Shown here: positions 52,094 to 61,191 of the stretch, one piece after another
Layout: each line of letters opens with the position of its first letter
How positions within the stretch are numbered: the first letter of the stretch is position 1
Assembly: GCF_003323735.1 (NCBI RefSeq)
Contig: NZ_QOIM01000042.1
Span: 558,001 to 622,000, forward strand
DNA: 64,000 nucleotides
Direction: 5' to 3'
Origin: Streptomyces reniochalinae
Lineage (GTDB): Bacteria; Actinomycetota; Actinomycetes; Streptomycetales; Streptomycetaceae
Program-made: the position numbers and the translations under genes
Notes under the pieces: generated by a model
What the model was told of the DNA's origin: nothing
The model's database searches: none
Seen by the model: the letters and a program-made list of their open reading frames with translations, nothing else

Positions 52094-52918
52094 TCACCTT
52101 CGGTGGCGCGGCCGGGCGCTGGCCGCCTGGTTGGCCTTGTGAACCGGCATCGGGCTCGGCTGGGGTTGCGAGCCCCCTGTGGTGGCGCGCGTACAGCTGC
52201 GGGCGGCCAAGGCCCGAGAGGCATCGGTGGGCGTGGATGAGCGCACGGCACTGTGGGTGACGGTCGCCTCGGGGTGCAGGGTTTCGGTGGTGGTGCGCGG
52301 GACCGGCTCGGGGCTGCTCAGCCGTGTGGCGACGGCGGTGACGAGGCGGGTCGGGGTGTGGGTGGTGAAGGCGGCGTACCAGTCGTGGCCGTGGCCGAGG
52401 TTGCGTGCCCCGGAGATGAGCCAGGGCTCGTAGCCGGAATCGAGAGGATGGCCGGGCGTGGTGTCGTAGCTGACCGTTGCCAGGTGATCAGGGGAGGTGA
52501 AGTCGATCTCCCATTCGTTCTCCCGGCGGCGCCAGCCAGCCTCGGCCAGAGGACGCAGCACATCATCGGCCCGGGGCCGACGGCCGCCCGGCCACGGGCT
52601 CTCATCCTGGGCGAGGGCCGTGGTGAAGGCGGCGACGACCTCCGGCGGCGTGTTGTCGGTGAACGCGGCCTGCCAGATGGGCGGGGTGTAGCGGTCGGGC
52701 CCTTCGCTGATGCGCCACTGGACCTGGGTGAGCCCGCGCGGCATGTAGTCGACCCGGTGGCGTTGTGTGGGAGAGGTGAGGCGGGCGTTGCCGAGCGCGT
52801 CGTCCTCCTGCCGGAAGCCCGCCTCCAGGAGAGGGCGGAGCGCGGGCTCGGCGGAGCCCTCCCCGGCGAGGTAGACGGGCGAGACGAGCACGGTGGTGTC
52901 GGGGTGGGGTTCGGGCAT
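52094..52918 (-). CDS. DUF317 protein with two domains
   Basis: 274 residues. Two DUF317 units: ~10-95 (VYLAGEGS, PPIWQAAFTDNTPPEVVAAF) and ~110-200 (YDTTPGHPLDSGYEPWLISG, WYAAFTTHTPTRLV). Each ends with the characteristic W-x2-x-F-T-x2-TP motif. The C-terminal ~75 residues are disordered. Start ATG 52918 (GGAG ahead). Member of a five-gene set. Confidence 0.75.
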   Translation of the reverse strand: MPEPHPDTTVLVSPVYLAGEGSAEPALRPLLEAGFRQEDDALGNARLTSPTQRHRVDYMPRGLTQVQWRISEGPDRYTPPIWQAAFTDNTPPEVVAAFTTALAQDESPWPGGRRPRADDVLRPLAEAGWRRRENEWEIDFTSPDHLATVSYDTTPGHPLDSGYEPWLISGARNLGHGHDWYAAFTTHTPTRLVTAVATRLSSPEPVPRTTTETLHPEATVTHSAVRSSTPTDASRALAARSCTRATTGGSQPQPSPMPVHKANQAASARPRHRR

Positions 52919-52952
52919 GGAGTAACTCCAGTTCAGGGCGAGGGGGTTGGTC

Positions 52953-53786
52953 TCAGCGCGTTCGGGCTGTTCGCGAGGGCGAGGGCGAGGGCGTGGGCGC
53001 GGCCGAGGACGGCGGAGGACTTTCACGGGTGGGCTGCGTGGCTGCGGAGAAGCGGCCACGGGCCTGAGCTGCCGCTGCGCGTGCGGAGTGCGCGGCGGGC
53101 CGCAGGCCGACCAGATCGCGATGGGCCTCGGGGACGCGATGTGCCGGGCGCTGGGCGGGCTCGGGGTCGGCCACGGCCAGGGCGACTGCGGTCATCAGCG
53201 GCTGAGGGGTGTGGCCGGTGAAGTGCGCTGACCAGGTCGGCCGGTTGACCGGATCGGGGCCAGCGGTGATCTTCCAGATGGCGGCGCCCCGGTGACGCAG
53301 CTCCTCGGGGTCATCGACGTAGCCGGTGCGGATGTGGAAGGCGGCGTGCTCGTCGGGGGCGAGGGTGCGCCAGGGCCGGGTGCCGCGAACGGGCTCCCAG
53401 CCGTGTTCGGCGAAGACGCTGGCGGGGGTCTGCCCGGTGTGGAGCGGCCCGCCGGACAGGTAGTCGGCGAAGTAGCTGTCCAGGCCGTCGGTGAGCCGCT
53501 CGGTGAAGGCGGCGAGGACTTCGTCGGGGGTGGTGCGGTCGAAGTGCGCCGACCAGTCCGGTATACCGAGCGGGTCCTGGGCGTAGGTGAAGGTCCACTC
53601 GCCGTTCCGCCGGGCGGCGCGGAGGCGTTGGCAGGAGCTGGCGTAGTAGTGGTCGGGGCCGACGAGTGTGTGGCTCCAGCCTGGGGCGGCGTCCAGGAGC
53701 GGCGCGGCGGGGTCGGTGCCGGTGGTCCCGGCGAGATAGCGGGGCGCGACGAGCACGTCCCCGCTGACGGTGGTGCGGTGCGGCAT
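52953..53786 (-). CDS. DUF317 protein with two domains
   Basis: 277 residues, ATG 53786. Units at ~12-95 (APRYLAGTTG, WSAHFDRTTPDEVLAAFTER) and ~110-200 (IWKITAGPDPVNRPTWSAHF). A disordered Ala/Pro/Ser tail follows. Same layout as its neighbours; diverged enough that recent duplication is unlikely. Confidence 0.75.
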   Translation of the reverse strand: MPHRTTVSGDVLVAPRYLAGTTGTDPAAPLLDAAPGWSHTLVGPDHYYASSCQRLRAARRNGEWTFTYAQDPLGIPDWSAHFDRTTPDEVLAAFTERLTDGLDSYFADYLSGGPLHTGQTPASVFAEHGWEPVRGTRPWRTLAPDEHAAFHIRTGYVDDPEELRHRGAAIWKITAGPDPVNRPTWSAHFTGHTPQPLMTAVALAVADPEPAQRPAHRVPEAHRDLVGLRPAAHSARAAAAQARGRFSAATQPTRESPPPSSAAPTPSPSPSRTARTR

Positions 53787-53881
53787 GGAGTATCCGGGGG
53801 GAGCACGGGCGCCCGCGCCCGGCCGCAGGGGGCCAGGGCGGGCGCCGTTGCGGGCAGGTCTTCTGTGGCTGGGCACGCCGC

Positions 53882-54670
53882 TCACCGCCTGCGGGCCGGG
53901 TGGGAGAGCGCGGTGACGTAGGCCGGTACGCGCGGCGGCGGCTGGTCCGGATGCGAGAACAGCCCGGTCACCCTCTGCGCGCTGGGTGAGTGCTGGCGGG
54001 CCGCGTGTGCCCGACTCGCCACGGCAGAGCGCTCGTTGGCCTGTCCTGCCGCGCCGTTGGCCTGGGTGCGGCGGCCGAAGTCGTGCAGCTCGGCGTACAC
54101 CGGCGCGAGCCCTCGTGCGGCGGGCGTCAGGGTGTATGCGGAGCGCTGGTCGGGGCCGAGGCGCGTGACGAGGCCATCGTCGAGGAGCTGCTGGGTGCGG
54201 TAGTGGAAGGACCCGGTCGCCAGCCCCGTGGCCTCGCGCAACGCGCCCGGCCGGAGAGGGCCGTTTTCTTCCAGTGTGGTGAGTACGTCGAGGGTGCCCT
54301 TGCCGCGCAGCCGGGTCAGCGCGTCCTCGACGCGGTCGGGCTGCCTCCAGGCGGTAGCGCCCACCTCGAAGTGCCGTGCGTGCCAGGAGGCGAGGGTGTG
54401 GCGGACGGGACGTGTGTCCTGGCCCAGGGGCGAGGCCGCGTAGCAGCCGCGTTCGGGCTTGGCGAGCAGGTCGCTGGTGCGCATGCGCAGCAGGACCTGG
54501 TGAAGGGTGGCTGTGTTCAGCCACGGCGTGGCGGAGGCGAGTTGAGGGGCGCGCAGCGGCCCGCGTTCGCGGAGGGTCTCCAATGTCCAGGAAGTCCACA
54601 ACGGCGCGAGCACGCCGACGGCGTGGTGGATCCGGTTCGCGGGGGCGGCGCGGGGAGTGGGGGCGTGCAT
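53882..54670 (-). CDS. double winged-helix transcriptional regulator
   Basis: 262 residues. Two HxlR/ArsR-like winged helices: ~20-95 (PLWTSWTLETLRERGPLRAP) and ~120-195 (KGTLDVLTTLEENGPLRPGA, SFHYRTQQLLDDGLVTRLGP). The second is typical of HxlR. Located between DUF317 genes on the same strand, so it may control this transfer cluster. ATG 54670 with GGAGAACC ahead. Confidence 0.7.
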   Translation of the reverse strand: MHAPTPRAAPANRIHHAVGVLAPLWTSWTLETLRERGPLRAPQLASATPWLNTATLHQVLLRMRTSDLLAKPERGCYAASPLGQDTRPVRHTLASWHARHFEVGATAWRQPDRVEDALTRLRGKGTLDVLTTLEENGPLRPGALREATGLATGSFHYRTQQLLDDGLVTRLGPDQRSAYTLTPAARGLAPVYAELHDFGRRTQANGAAGQANERSAVASRAHAARQHSPSAQRVTGLFSHPDQPPPRVPAYVTALSHPARRR

Positions 54671-54689
54671 GGTGGTTCTCCAGAAGGGT

Positions 54690-55616
54690 TCAGCGCCGCG
54701 GGCGGGCAGCCGTCCGCGAGGCGGCGAAGGCGTCGGCGCGGGCCGCCGGGGCGGCGGGTGTCGCGCTCGGCCGGGGCCGGGGGTGCGTCGTGCGGATACG
54801 CGCGGCCTGGGCACGCCTGGCGCCGGGCTCGCTGTGCGAGGCGCGGTGGAGGGCGGCGGAGACGGCCGCGTGCTTGGCATCCAGCGGGGTGGGAGCGCCC
54901 GTACGCGGCTGGGCACGGGCGCTGACCGGTTCGAGGCGGACGAGGTGCTCGACGTCCCGGTGGATCATGTGCCGCTCACGAACGACGGGCGTGGCGTCGT
55001 TCAGCGCGGCGGCGGTGGCGGCGATGAGGTGGCTGGGGGTGTCGGAGGTGAAGGTCGCCTCGGCGCGGGTGAGGTATCCCCTCGGCCCGGCCCACAGCAC
55101 CACGGTCTCGTCCTCTCGGCCGTGGTCGCGGGTGTCGATCCAGGCCCCGGCCTGCCGGTCGGGCGCCCGCAGTTCCACCGTGCCGGGCTCGGAGGCCCGC
55201 AGCCGCTCCCACCCCGCGTCGAGCAGAGGCTCGACGCTGTCGGCCCAGTAGATCGACGGCCGCGCGAGGAAGCGTTCCCCGTCCGGTTCCCAGTCCTGGG
55301 CCAGCGCACTGGTGAAACCGGCGGTGATCTCCGGCGGGAAGTTCTGATTGAAGCGGGCCGTCCACCGAGCGGGGCCGACCGCGTCCTCGGCTGCGGTGAC
55401 TTTGACGGGGTCGTAGTCGTCGCCGAACCAGCCGAGGCGGATGCGGCCGTCCGGGCTGGTGTGCAGAAGTTGGCAGAGATTGTCGTCGTCAGGGTCGTGG
55501 CGGGGCCAGTGGCTGACCGGTGCGAAGGCAGGATCTCCGAAGCCGCCGGATCCGGCGAGGTAGCGCGGGGTGACTCGGTACTCGCGCCAGTGCTCGTTCT
55601 CTGGCTGATCAGGCAT
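54690..55616 (-). CDS. DUF317 protein with two domains
   Basis: 308 residues. First unit VTPRYLAGSGG to FNQNFPPEITAGFTSALAQD, second ~120-215 ending ATFTSDTPSHLIAATAAALN. Long basic disordered tail. ATG 55616. Confidence 0.75.
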   Translation of the reverse strand: MPDQPENEHWREYRVTPRYLAGSGGFGDPAFAPVSHWPRHDPDDDNLCQLLHTSPDGRIRLGWFGDDYDPVKVTAAEDAVGPARWTARFNQNFPPEITAGFTSALAQDWEPDGERFLARPSIYWADSVEPLLDAGWERLRASEPGTVELRAPDRQAGAWIDTRDHGREDETVVLWAGPRGYLTRAEATFTSDTPSHLIAATAAALNDATPVVRERHMIHRDVEHLVRLEPVSARAQPRTGAPTPLDAKHAAVSAALHRASHSEPGARRAQAARIRTTHPRPRPSATPAAPAARADAFAASRTAARPRR

Positions 55617-55644
55617 GAAAAGCGTTCCGTTTCCGAGGAGTTGG

Positions 55645-56109
55645 TCAGCGCACGTGCCGCGGACGCTGCTGCGGCGTTGAGGAATCCGGGGCCGGTGCGG
55701 CAGGTTCGGTGCGGCCGAGTGGGGCGTGGGTGGAGCGGGCGCGGGCGGCCCGTGCCCGTCGGGCATGCGGGTCGCCATCCGTGTGTTGGTGTTCGCGTGC
55801 CAGGCGCCGGGCTGCGGCGTTGTAGGCGGCGTGGTCCTGCCGTTCGCCGACGGCCAGCAGGCAGATCTCCCGGTTGTGCTGGCAGGAGGCGGGGGCGTCG
55901 CGGTACTGGATGACCATCCGCCACCGTGTCTGCGGGTCGACGTAGACCTTGTGGCAGCCCGCCAACTCCCGCTGGAGCGGGGCGCCGCGTTCGTTGCCGT
56001 GGACCAGGTGCTGGAGTTCGAGCAGCGCCAGGTCGCGGATCTTCTCCGGTGCATCGCGCAGATCGGCGAGAGCTTCGGGGTGGGCGGCGAAGGCGTAGCG
56101 GGCGCTCAC
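55645..56109 (-). CDS. RelE/ParE-fold protein (toxin-like)
   Basis: 154 residues, GTG start overlapping the stop of the next upstream gene. The first ~95 residues fit the RelE/ParE fold: HPEALADLRDAPEKIRDLAL, then CHKVYVDPQTRWRMVIQYRD and REICLLAVGERQDHAAYNAA. No antitoxin gene adjoins it; the neighbours are DUF317 genes. It may be a solitary ribosome-dependent nuclease, or a domesticated relative. The C-terminal ~55 residues are disordered. Confidence 0.6.
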   Translation of the reverse strand: MSARYAFAAHPEALADLRDAPEKIRDLALLELQHLVHGNERGAPLQRELAGCHKVYVDPQTRWRMVIQYRDAPASCQHNREICLLAVGERQDHAAYNAAARRLAREHQHTDGDPHARRARAARARSTHAPLGRTEPAAPAPDSSTPQQRPRHVR

Positions 56110-56885
56110 GAGAGCCCCCTGGAACGGGCCTGAACCGTGCCGGGCACCGCAGTGATCCCCGGCAGGGGCGGCTGCGTGCTGGCCATGGCGTTGGTTGTGG
56201 TCCGGGTGAGGGCGGCAGTGGCACGCCGGTCGACGGGATGGTGTGCGGGCGCCGGGGCCATCGGCAGTGGCGTGTCCCGGTCCCGCAACCAGGCGTCGAC
56301 CGCCTCGGGGTTGGTGAACGCGCCCTCGCGCACGGTGTACGTGTCGAGGGATGGCGTGGTCTCTTCCAGGAAGAGCCGGTAGGGCCGCTCGGTCGAGCCG
56401 GGGTGGCCGTCGTGGACGAGGGCGCTGACCTCGATGCCCTCGTTGAAGCTGCTGGGGTTGTGCGTGTGGTGGTCCAGCAGCGTGTACCGGCCGTCCGGAT
56501 TGGCGCGCAGCATGTCCTCCAGCCGGGAGGTGAGCCCGTCAGCCGGGCGCGGACCGGGCGGGGCGCTCAGCTCGATCGCGTCAGGTGGACAGCCACGGGA
56601 GATGAGCCAGTTCTGCGTGATCGGCACGGTGGGCTGCCGGATGTGTTCGAAGGTGAAGGTGCCCTCGAACAGATCGCGCTGGACGCGCATTCCGACGTAC
56701 TCGGCCGTACCGGGGACGTCCCAGACGGCAGTGCTGTCGTAGAGCAGCAGGAAGGTGTTGCGCTTGGTGTGGTGCGAGGCCAGCTCGGTGTACATGTCGT
56801 CGGAGAGCGTCGCGGCGTGGAAGTCGTCCTCGACGAGGGCGGAGGCGGGCGCGAAGCCGTCGATGCGGTAGTCCGGGCCCGTCAC
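56106..56885 (-). CDS. DUF317-like protein, divergent
   Basis: 259 residues, GTG start overlapping the DUF4913 stop. It has the DUF317-type spacing of beta-rich units (FLLLYDSTAVWDVPGTAEYV; YRLFLEETTPSLDTYTVREG) but lacks the strict W-x-AxF-T-x-xTP motif, so assignment is less sure. Confidence 0.55.
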   Translation of the reverse strand: MTGPDYRIDGFAPASALVEDDFHAATLSDDMYTELASHHTKRNTFLLLYDSTAVWDVPGTAEYVGMRVQRDLFEGTFTFEHIRQPTVPITQNWLISRGCPPDAIELSAPPGPRPADGLTSRLEDMLRANPDGRYTLLDHHTHNPSSFNEGIEVSALVHDGHPGSTERPYRLFLEETTPSLDTYTVREGAFTNPEAVDAWLRDRDTPLPMAPAPAHHPVDRRATAALTRTTTNAMASTQPPLPGITAVPGTVQARSRGLS

Positions 56886-57484
56886 GCCGCCGCCTCGTAC
56901 GCCGACGGGTCCGGGGGGGCCAGCAGCCGGTGGTTCGGGCGGGATGGGCTGGTGGTGCACGCGCCGAACGGGCCGTCTGGCGCCCGCAGTTGCATTAGCC
57001 CGGGGTCGAGGTGGTCGCGGTGCCACAGGGAGGGCCCGGTGAGCCCGGCCTCGGTGTCGGTGAACTGCTGCCAGGCCAGCCACAGCGCGTGCAGACGGGC
57101 AACCGCCTCGGGGTGCTCGGTCCACTGCGGGCACCATGGGCGGGTGGAGGTGATCTCGCGTCCGTAGACCGGCAGCAGCAGGTCCTCCACCCACACCTTC
57201 AGCGCCGCCAACTCCTGCGCGTACGAGGTGCCTGCTAGCGCCAGAATGAAGACGGAAGCAGGATCTTCCCCGTCGCTTTTCCTGCTTGGAGCGCCACTGG
57301 TTCCCCGGCCGGGCTCGTCCTCTTCGCCGTCCTGCGACGGCCGCTCGTCGGTGAGACGGGCGAGGGTCTCGCCCTGCTTGCGAGCCTCGGCGACCAGACC
57401 ACTGACCGTGGAGACGAGGTCATCCAGGTTGTGATCCGGTATCCGTACCGGCTCGTTCTCGTCGGCGGACTCCGACATCGACAT
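56882..57484 (-). CDS. DUF4913 protein
   Basis: 200 residues. An acidic, coiled-coil N-terminus (DLVSTVSGLVAEARKQGETL) precedes the DUF4913 core: LLLPVYGREITSTRPWCPQW, ARLHALWLAWQQFTD, SLWHRDHLDPGLMQLRAPDG. This family is common on Streptomyces conjugative elements, function unknown. Start among ATGs 57484/57478. Its TGA overlaps the next GTG. Confidence 0.75.
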   Translation of the reverse strand: MSMSESADENEPVRIPDHNLDDLVSTVSGLVAEARKQGETLARLTDERPSQDGEEDEPGRGTSGAPSRKSDGEDPASVFILALAGTSYAQELAALKVWVEDLLLPVYGREITSTRPWCPQWTEHPEAVARLHALWLAWQQFTDTEAGLTGPSLWHRDHLDPGLMQLRAPDGPFGACTTSPSRPNHRLLAPPDPSAYEAAA

Positions 57485-57572
57485 CCCCTTTCCTGCTCGG
57501 GTGTTGGGGGTGTCGAGGATCCGGAGAAGGGAGGGTTTGGCTCGGCCGGGGAACCGGGTGTAGAGGGGTGGC

Positions 57573-58752
57573 TCAACCGCAGGAGCGGTGGCGGCAGGCG
57601 ACCGTGGGCGGATCGAGGATCCCTATCGCCCTCGCGGCCTGCTGCGGCACGACACCGTTACCCAGCGCCGTAAGTTGGGCCGGGCGTCCGAGGCCGGGGG
57701 TGGTGGTCACCCAGCCGTCTTCGAGGCCCTGCATCCATTCCACGAACCGCGGTGAGAGGCGGCCCGCGTCGTCGGTCGGCGCCGGTGCCGGGCGGGTGAA
57801 CCTCTCCCATCGGGCGATGGCGTCGCCGTACCGCCCCCACTCCCGGGGGCCTTCTTCGCCAGCGTCGAGACGTCGAAGAGGACGGGAGGGGACTTCGCCT
57901 GGACGCGACCAGTGGTGGCCTGGCTGTTCAGTTGCGCCGCCGCCGAGGGGAGCGTCAGGTCGCCGTTGCCATGGCGCTGACGGGGTGAGCCCTTGATGCC
58001 GTCGGATGCCTTCGGGGTCGGCAGCAGCCACTCGATCTCGTCGGCCAGATTCGGACCGTGCCCACCCTGTTTCCGTTTCGACGGGTGCTGGCTGCCGCCG
58101 TTGGAAGCGATGTTGCTGGTCGGCGTCTTCAGCAACGGGCTCTCGTCGCCAGGCGGCCAGGAAGAGCCGTTCCCTTCGGTGCGGTGCGCCGACGTCGGAG
58201 GCGCGTAGCACGCACCAGCGCGCATCACGCCGGAGGTCGGCCAGGGAGCCGAGTACGGCACCGAGTGCCCGCACAGCAGGCCGGCCTGTGCCGTCTCCCA
58301 GACACCACGGGCACGGTTCCAGGTCGCCAGCGGTAGCGGCGGGGGAGGTGAGGAGTCCCCGTACGTTTTCGATCACCACCAGGCAGGGGTCGAGGGCGTC
58401 GATGGCACGTACCACGTGGTGCCACAGCCCTGAGCGGTTTCCTTCCAGCAGGCCGGTACGGGGTCCGGCGATCGAGACGTCTTTGGCAGGGGAAACCCGC
58501 CGTCAGGACGCACGCCTCCGGCGCTTCCGCCCAGTTGACGGTGGCGATGTCGCCGAGGTTGGGCACGCTGGGCCAGTGGCGGGCCAGGATGCGGCTGGCG
58601 CCGGGGTCGGTCTCGGCGTGCCAGGCGAGGGTGCCGCCGAGGGCGGCCTGGACGCCCAGGTCCAGGCCGCCGTAGCCGGAACACAGGCTCCCGATCAGTG
58701 GGCCACGCTCGCCCGTCGTCGGGTCATCGTCCACGTACGGCCCCGGGTGCAT
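57573..58752 (-). pseudogene. DNA cytosine-5 methyltransferase with multiple frameshifts
   Basis: ATG 58752 opens a Dcm-like enzyme (GERGPLIGSLCSGYGGLDLG, later the catalytic loop AGFPCQ). Just after PCQ an extra A (~58488) shifts frame; the family motifs then continue in the second frame (VVIENVRGLL, the ENV motif, and DVGAPHRRERLFLAAW). A third frame is needed for LPTPKASDGIKGSPRQRHGN, and the second again for FVEWMQGLEDGWV and LGNGVVPQQAARAI at the end. At least three shifts, so no intact enzyme. It overlaps the upstream gene by 29 bases. Confidence 0.75.
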
Positions 58753-59338
58753 GCGAAGGCTGCTGTGCGGGGGCTTCCGCATGTGTTTCTACCTCGGCCG
58801 GAGCCTGGCCTCGGGCGTGGTCCGCGTGCGTGGAACGGGTGCGGGCTGCACGGGAGACGGACTGGGCGTCCGTCTCCTTCAGGCGGGCAGCCTCGTTGTG
58901 CAGGCGAGTGCTCGCCGCATCGAGGCTGTTGGCGCTCTGGCCTGCGTTCTCCCGGACCACGGCGATGGCGGTCTCGCGGGCGTCCCGCAGAACCTGGGTC
59001 TCTTGACGGGCGGCGACACCGTGGAGAAATCCGAGTTCCCCCACGGCGGTGCTGTAGTGGCCTACGGCCCGGCCGGCTTGCTCGGCGGTTTCGGCGTAGG
59101 CGCGCAGGGACGATGCCAGATGGGGGTCGGAAGCGCGGTCGGTATCCCGTCGCAGGATTTCGGCCGACACGCTGTGCAGGAGAGCGGTGAGGCGGTCCAG
59201 GTGGCGTACGGCGGCTGTCAAGGCAGGGAGGCCGTCCTGGGCGTGGTCGATCCTGAGTTGATCGCGCTGGCGGTCGAAGTCGGCTGCTCGGCGCAGTGCG
59301 TTTTGCCGTTCGGTCTCGGCCTGGGGACGGTCGTTCAT
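58724..59338 (-). CDS. helical hypothetical protein, paralogue of the next gene upstream
   Basis: 204 residues, strongly helical and charged, with probable coiled coils. It shares a block (YAETAEQAGRAVGHYSTAVG) with YTDAAQQAGEAVANYSTAYA of the protein at 59429-60022, including similar lengths and a disordered Ala-rich tail. The two are old paralogues. No known family. A structural or partner role in the transfer apparatus is possible. Confidence 0.6.
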   Translation of the reverse strand: MNDRPQAETERQNALRRAADFDRQRDQLRIDHAQDGLPALTAAVRHLDRLTALLHSVSAEILRRDTDRASDPHLASSLRAYAETAEQAGRAVGHYSTAVGELGFLHGVAARQETQVLRDARETAIAVVRENAGQSANSLDAASTRLHNEAARLKETDAQSVSRAARTRSTHADHARGQAPAEVETHAEAPAQQPSHAPGAVRGR

Positions 59339-59428
59339 GAAGATGCTCCTGCCAGTGCGTTGAGGTTTCGGGGAAGACGGAGCGGGTGGTTCTCAGCGGA
59401 AGCGCACCTGCTCGGAGTCGGGAGGGCA

Positions 59429-60022
59429 TCACCGTGTGCGTCCCGGCGCGCGCGTGCGGGCGTGGTGAGGCGGTGCGGGGGCGACGGCCTGTGCGTGCGG
59501 ACCGGAGATCATCTGCGTCGTACGGCAGCGCGAAGCCTGGGTCCGGGCCGGTGTGCCGCCGAGGTCCTCGGCGACTGGCCGCAGGCGGGTGGCGCCGTCG
59601 GCGAGGCTGTCGCGGGTCCAGTCGAGGCGGTCCTGGATGCACGCGAACGAATGCTCGCGTGCATCGCGCAGATCGGGGCCCGCGCCCTGGCCACGGTAGC
59701 GATGCTGGAACCCCAGTTCGGCGTATGCGGTGCTGTAGTTGGCCACCGCTTCGCCCGCCTGCTGTGCCGCGTCCGTGTACGCGCTCATGACGCGGTCGTG
59801 GTCGGTACGTGGCCCGGCCTCGGCGGAGCGGAAGAGGACTTCGTCGGACAGGTCCCGCACCAGACCGGTGAGGGACGCCAGTTGCTTGGAGGCCCCGGCC
59901 AGATCCGGCTGATCTGTCGGAGAGGAGGGCACGGTGACGCCCGCACGGAGCCGTTCAGCCCTCTCCGCCATGAGGAGGAGCTGTGCCTGTTCCGTCTCGA
60001 TGCGCTCGGCTGGGTCTGTCAT
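59429..60022 (-). CDS. helical hypothetical protein, paralogue of 58724-59338
   Basis: 197 residues, ATG 60022. N-terminal helix ERIETEQAQLLLMAERAERL and central ASKQLASLTGLVRDLSDEVL suggest a coiled coil. Its ATG overlaps the stop of the DnaB-N protein (ATGA). Function unknown. Confidence 0.6.
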   Translation of the reverse strand: MTDPAERIETEQAQLLLMAERAERLRAGVTVPSSPTDQPDLAGASKQLASLTGLVRDLSDEVLFRSAEAGPRTDHDRVMSAYTDAAQQAGEAVANYSTAYAELGFQHRYRGQGAGPDLRDAREHSFACIQDRLDWTRDSLADGATRLRPVAEDLGGTPARTQASRCRTTQMISGPHAQAVAPAPPHHARTRAPGRTR

Positions 60023-61191
60023 GGGGAATTCCTTCGGGAACGTCGGGCTGCGGCGGTGGGTGCAGACGCGGTCGCGCTCGGTGGCGGCTTGTTCTCGGCG
60101 CGGGGCGTGGGGCTGCGGGCCCGTGCGGCGGCGGTACGGGCCGGAGGGGGTACACCCGACGGTTTCGTCGCCGCCTCCTCCGGCCCGGGACCGTCCCGTC
60201 GTCGGCGGACCTCGTCGAGCGGGACGAGGGCGTGCCGGGCCTGGCTGATGAGCTGGCCGGGCGCGAGGGATTCGTCGTCGGCCAGGGCTTGGACCTGTCG
60301 TGCGGAGGTGGCGGCGGTGCGCAGGAGGGAGGAGTCGAGGACCTGCTCGCCGAAGTGCTCGGCCGAGCCCGCGACAGGGACGTGGCAGATGCGGCGCACG
60401 CGCTCGGCATCGAGGGAGCCGTCGGTGAGGGCGCCTCGGCGCTGGCACTCCCACAGCACCGTCAGCTCATCCACCGGCTCGCCCCGGTGCCCCAACGCAC
60501 CGAGTGCCCGGTAGACCTGCCGGTGGCCGGGGTCGGCGAAGTCACCGGGGCGGAGCCAGTCGGCCACCTGGGCGAACTGCTCGGGGTGGGCGGTGAGCGC
60601 GCCGAGGAGGAACTCCTCGTCGGCCAGCACCCGCTCGGCAACCTGCCCTGGAGTCGTGGCCGTCGGCCCGGCGACGGCGGTGTTCGGCTCGACGGGCCGG
60701 GGTTCGAAGCCCCAGCGGCGGCTGAGGTCGTCGAGTACGTCGTGCAGGACCTGCGCGCGGTGCAGGGTCTCGTCCACGCCGCTGCCGCGGGCGGTATCGG
60801 CGCGGGCGGCCTGGCGCAGGCGGACGGCGTGCTGGGTGACGCTGCGGTGGATGGCGCCCTCCAGCACCATCCGTCCGTAGACCGGCGCGTGCGCGGGACG
60901 CGGACAGGCGGAGGCCAGCGAGTGGACGTAGCCGGTGGTGACGCCGCGCGTGCGGGTACTCGCCTCCTCGCGTATGTCGTTGAGCCAGGCCAGGGGGACC
61001 GGCGCGTCGGGCGCGAGCTTCGTCGCCGGGTGGCCGCCGGTGCGGAGGGTGAGCATGGCGGCGTAGATGGCGGAGTGCGCGGGCCGGTAGAAGTGTTCGG
61101 GGCGCAGCCATCCGGACAGGCGGCCGAGCTGGCGTGGCTCCAGCAGCACCGCGCCCAGGACGGCCTGCTCCGCTTGCAGCAGCGGCGTCAC
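60019..61191 (-). CDS. protein with two DnaB N-terminal domains, no helicase motor
   Basis: 390 residues. Two copies of the DnaB-N helical hairpin: MTPLLQAEQAVLGAVLLEPR/LRPEHFYRPAHSAIYAAMLT (1-50) and LADEEFLLGALTAHPEQFAQ/LRPGDFADPGHRQVYRALGA (~190-250). The RecA-like ATPase domain with Walker motifs that follows in DnaB is absent; instead there is a Pro/Ala-rich tail. It may bind DnaG primase or DnaB as a decoy or adaptor. Start ATG 61191, overlap with the 61188 stop. Confidence 0.75.
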   Translation of the reverse strand: MTPLLQAEQAVLGAVLLEPRQLGRLSGWLRPEHFYRPAHSAIYAAMLTLRTGGHPATKLAPDAPVPLAWLNDIREEASTRTRGVTTGYVHSLASACPRPAHAPVYGRMVLEGAIHRSVTQHAVRLRQAARADTARGSGVDETLHRAQVLHDVLDDLSRRWGFEPRPVEPNTAVAGPTATTPGQVAERVLADEEFLLGALTAHPEQFAQVADWLRPGDFADPGHRQVYRALGALGHRGEPVDELTVLWECQRRGALTDGSLDAERVRRICHVPVAGSAEHFGEQVLDSSLLRTAATSARQVQALADDESLAPGQLISQARHALVPLDEVRRRRDGPGPEEAATKPSGVPPPARTAAARARSPTPRAENKPPPSATASAPTAAARRSRRNSP

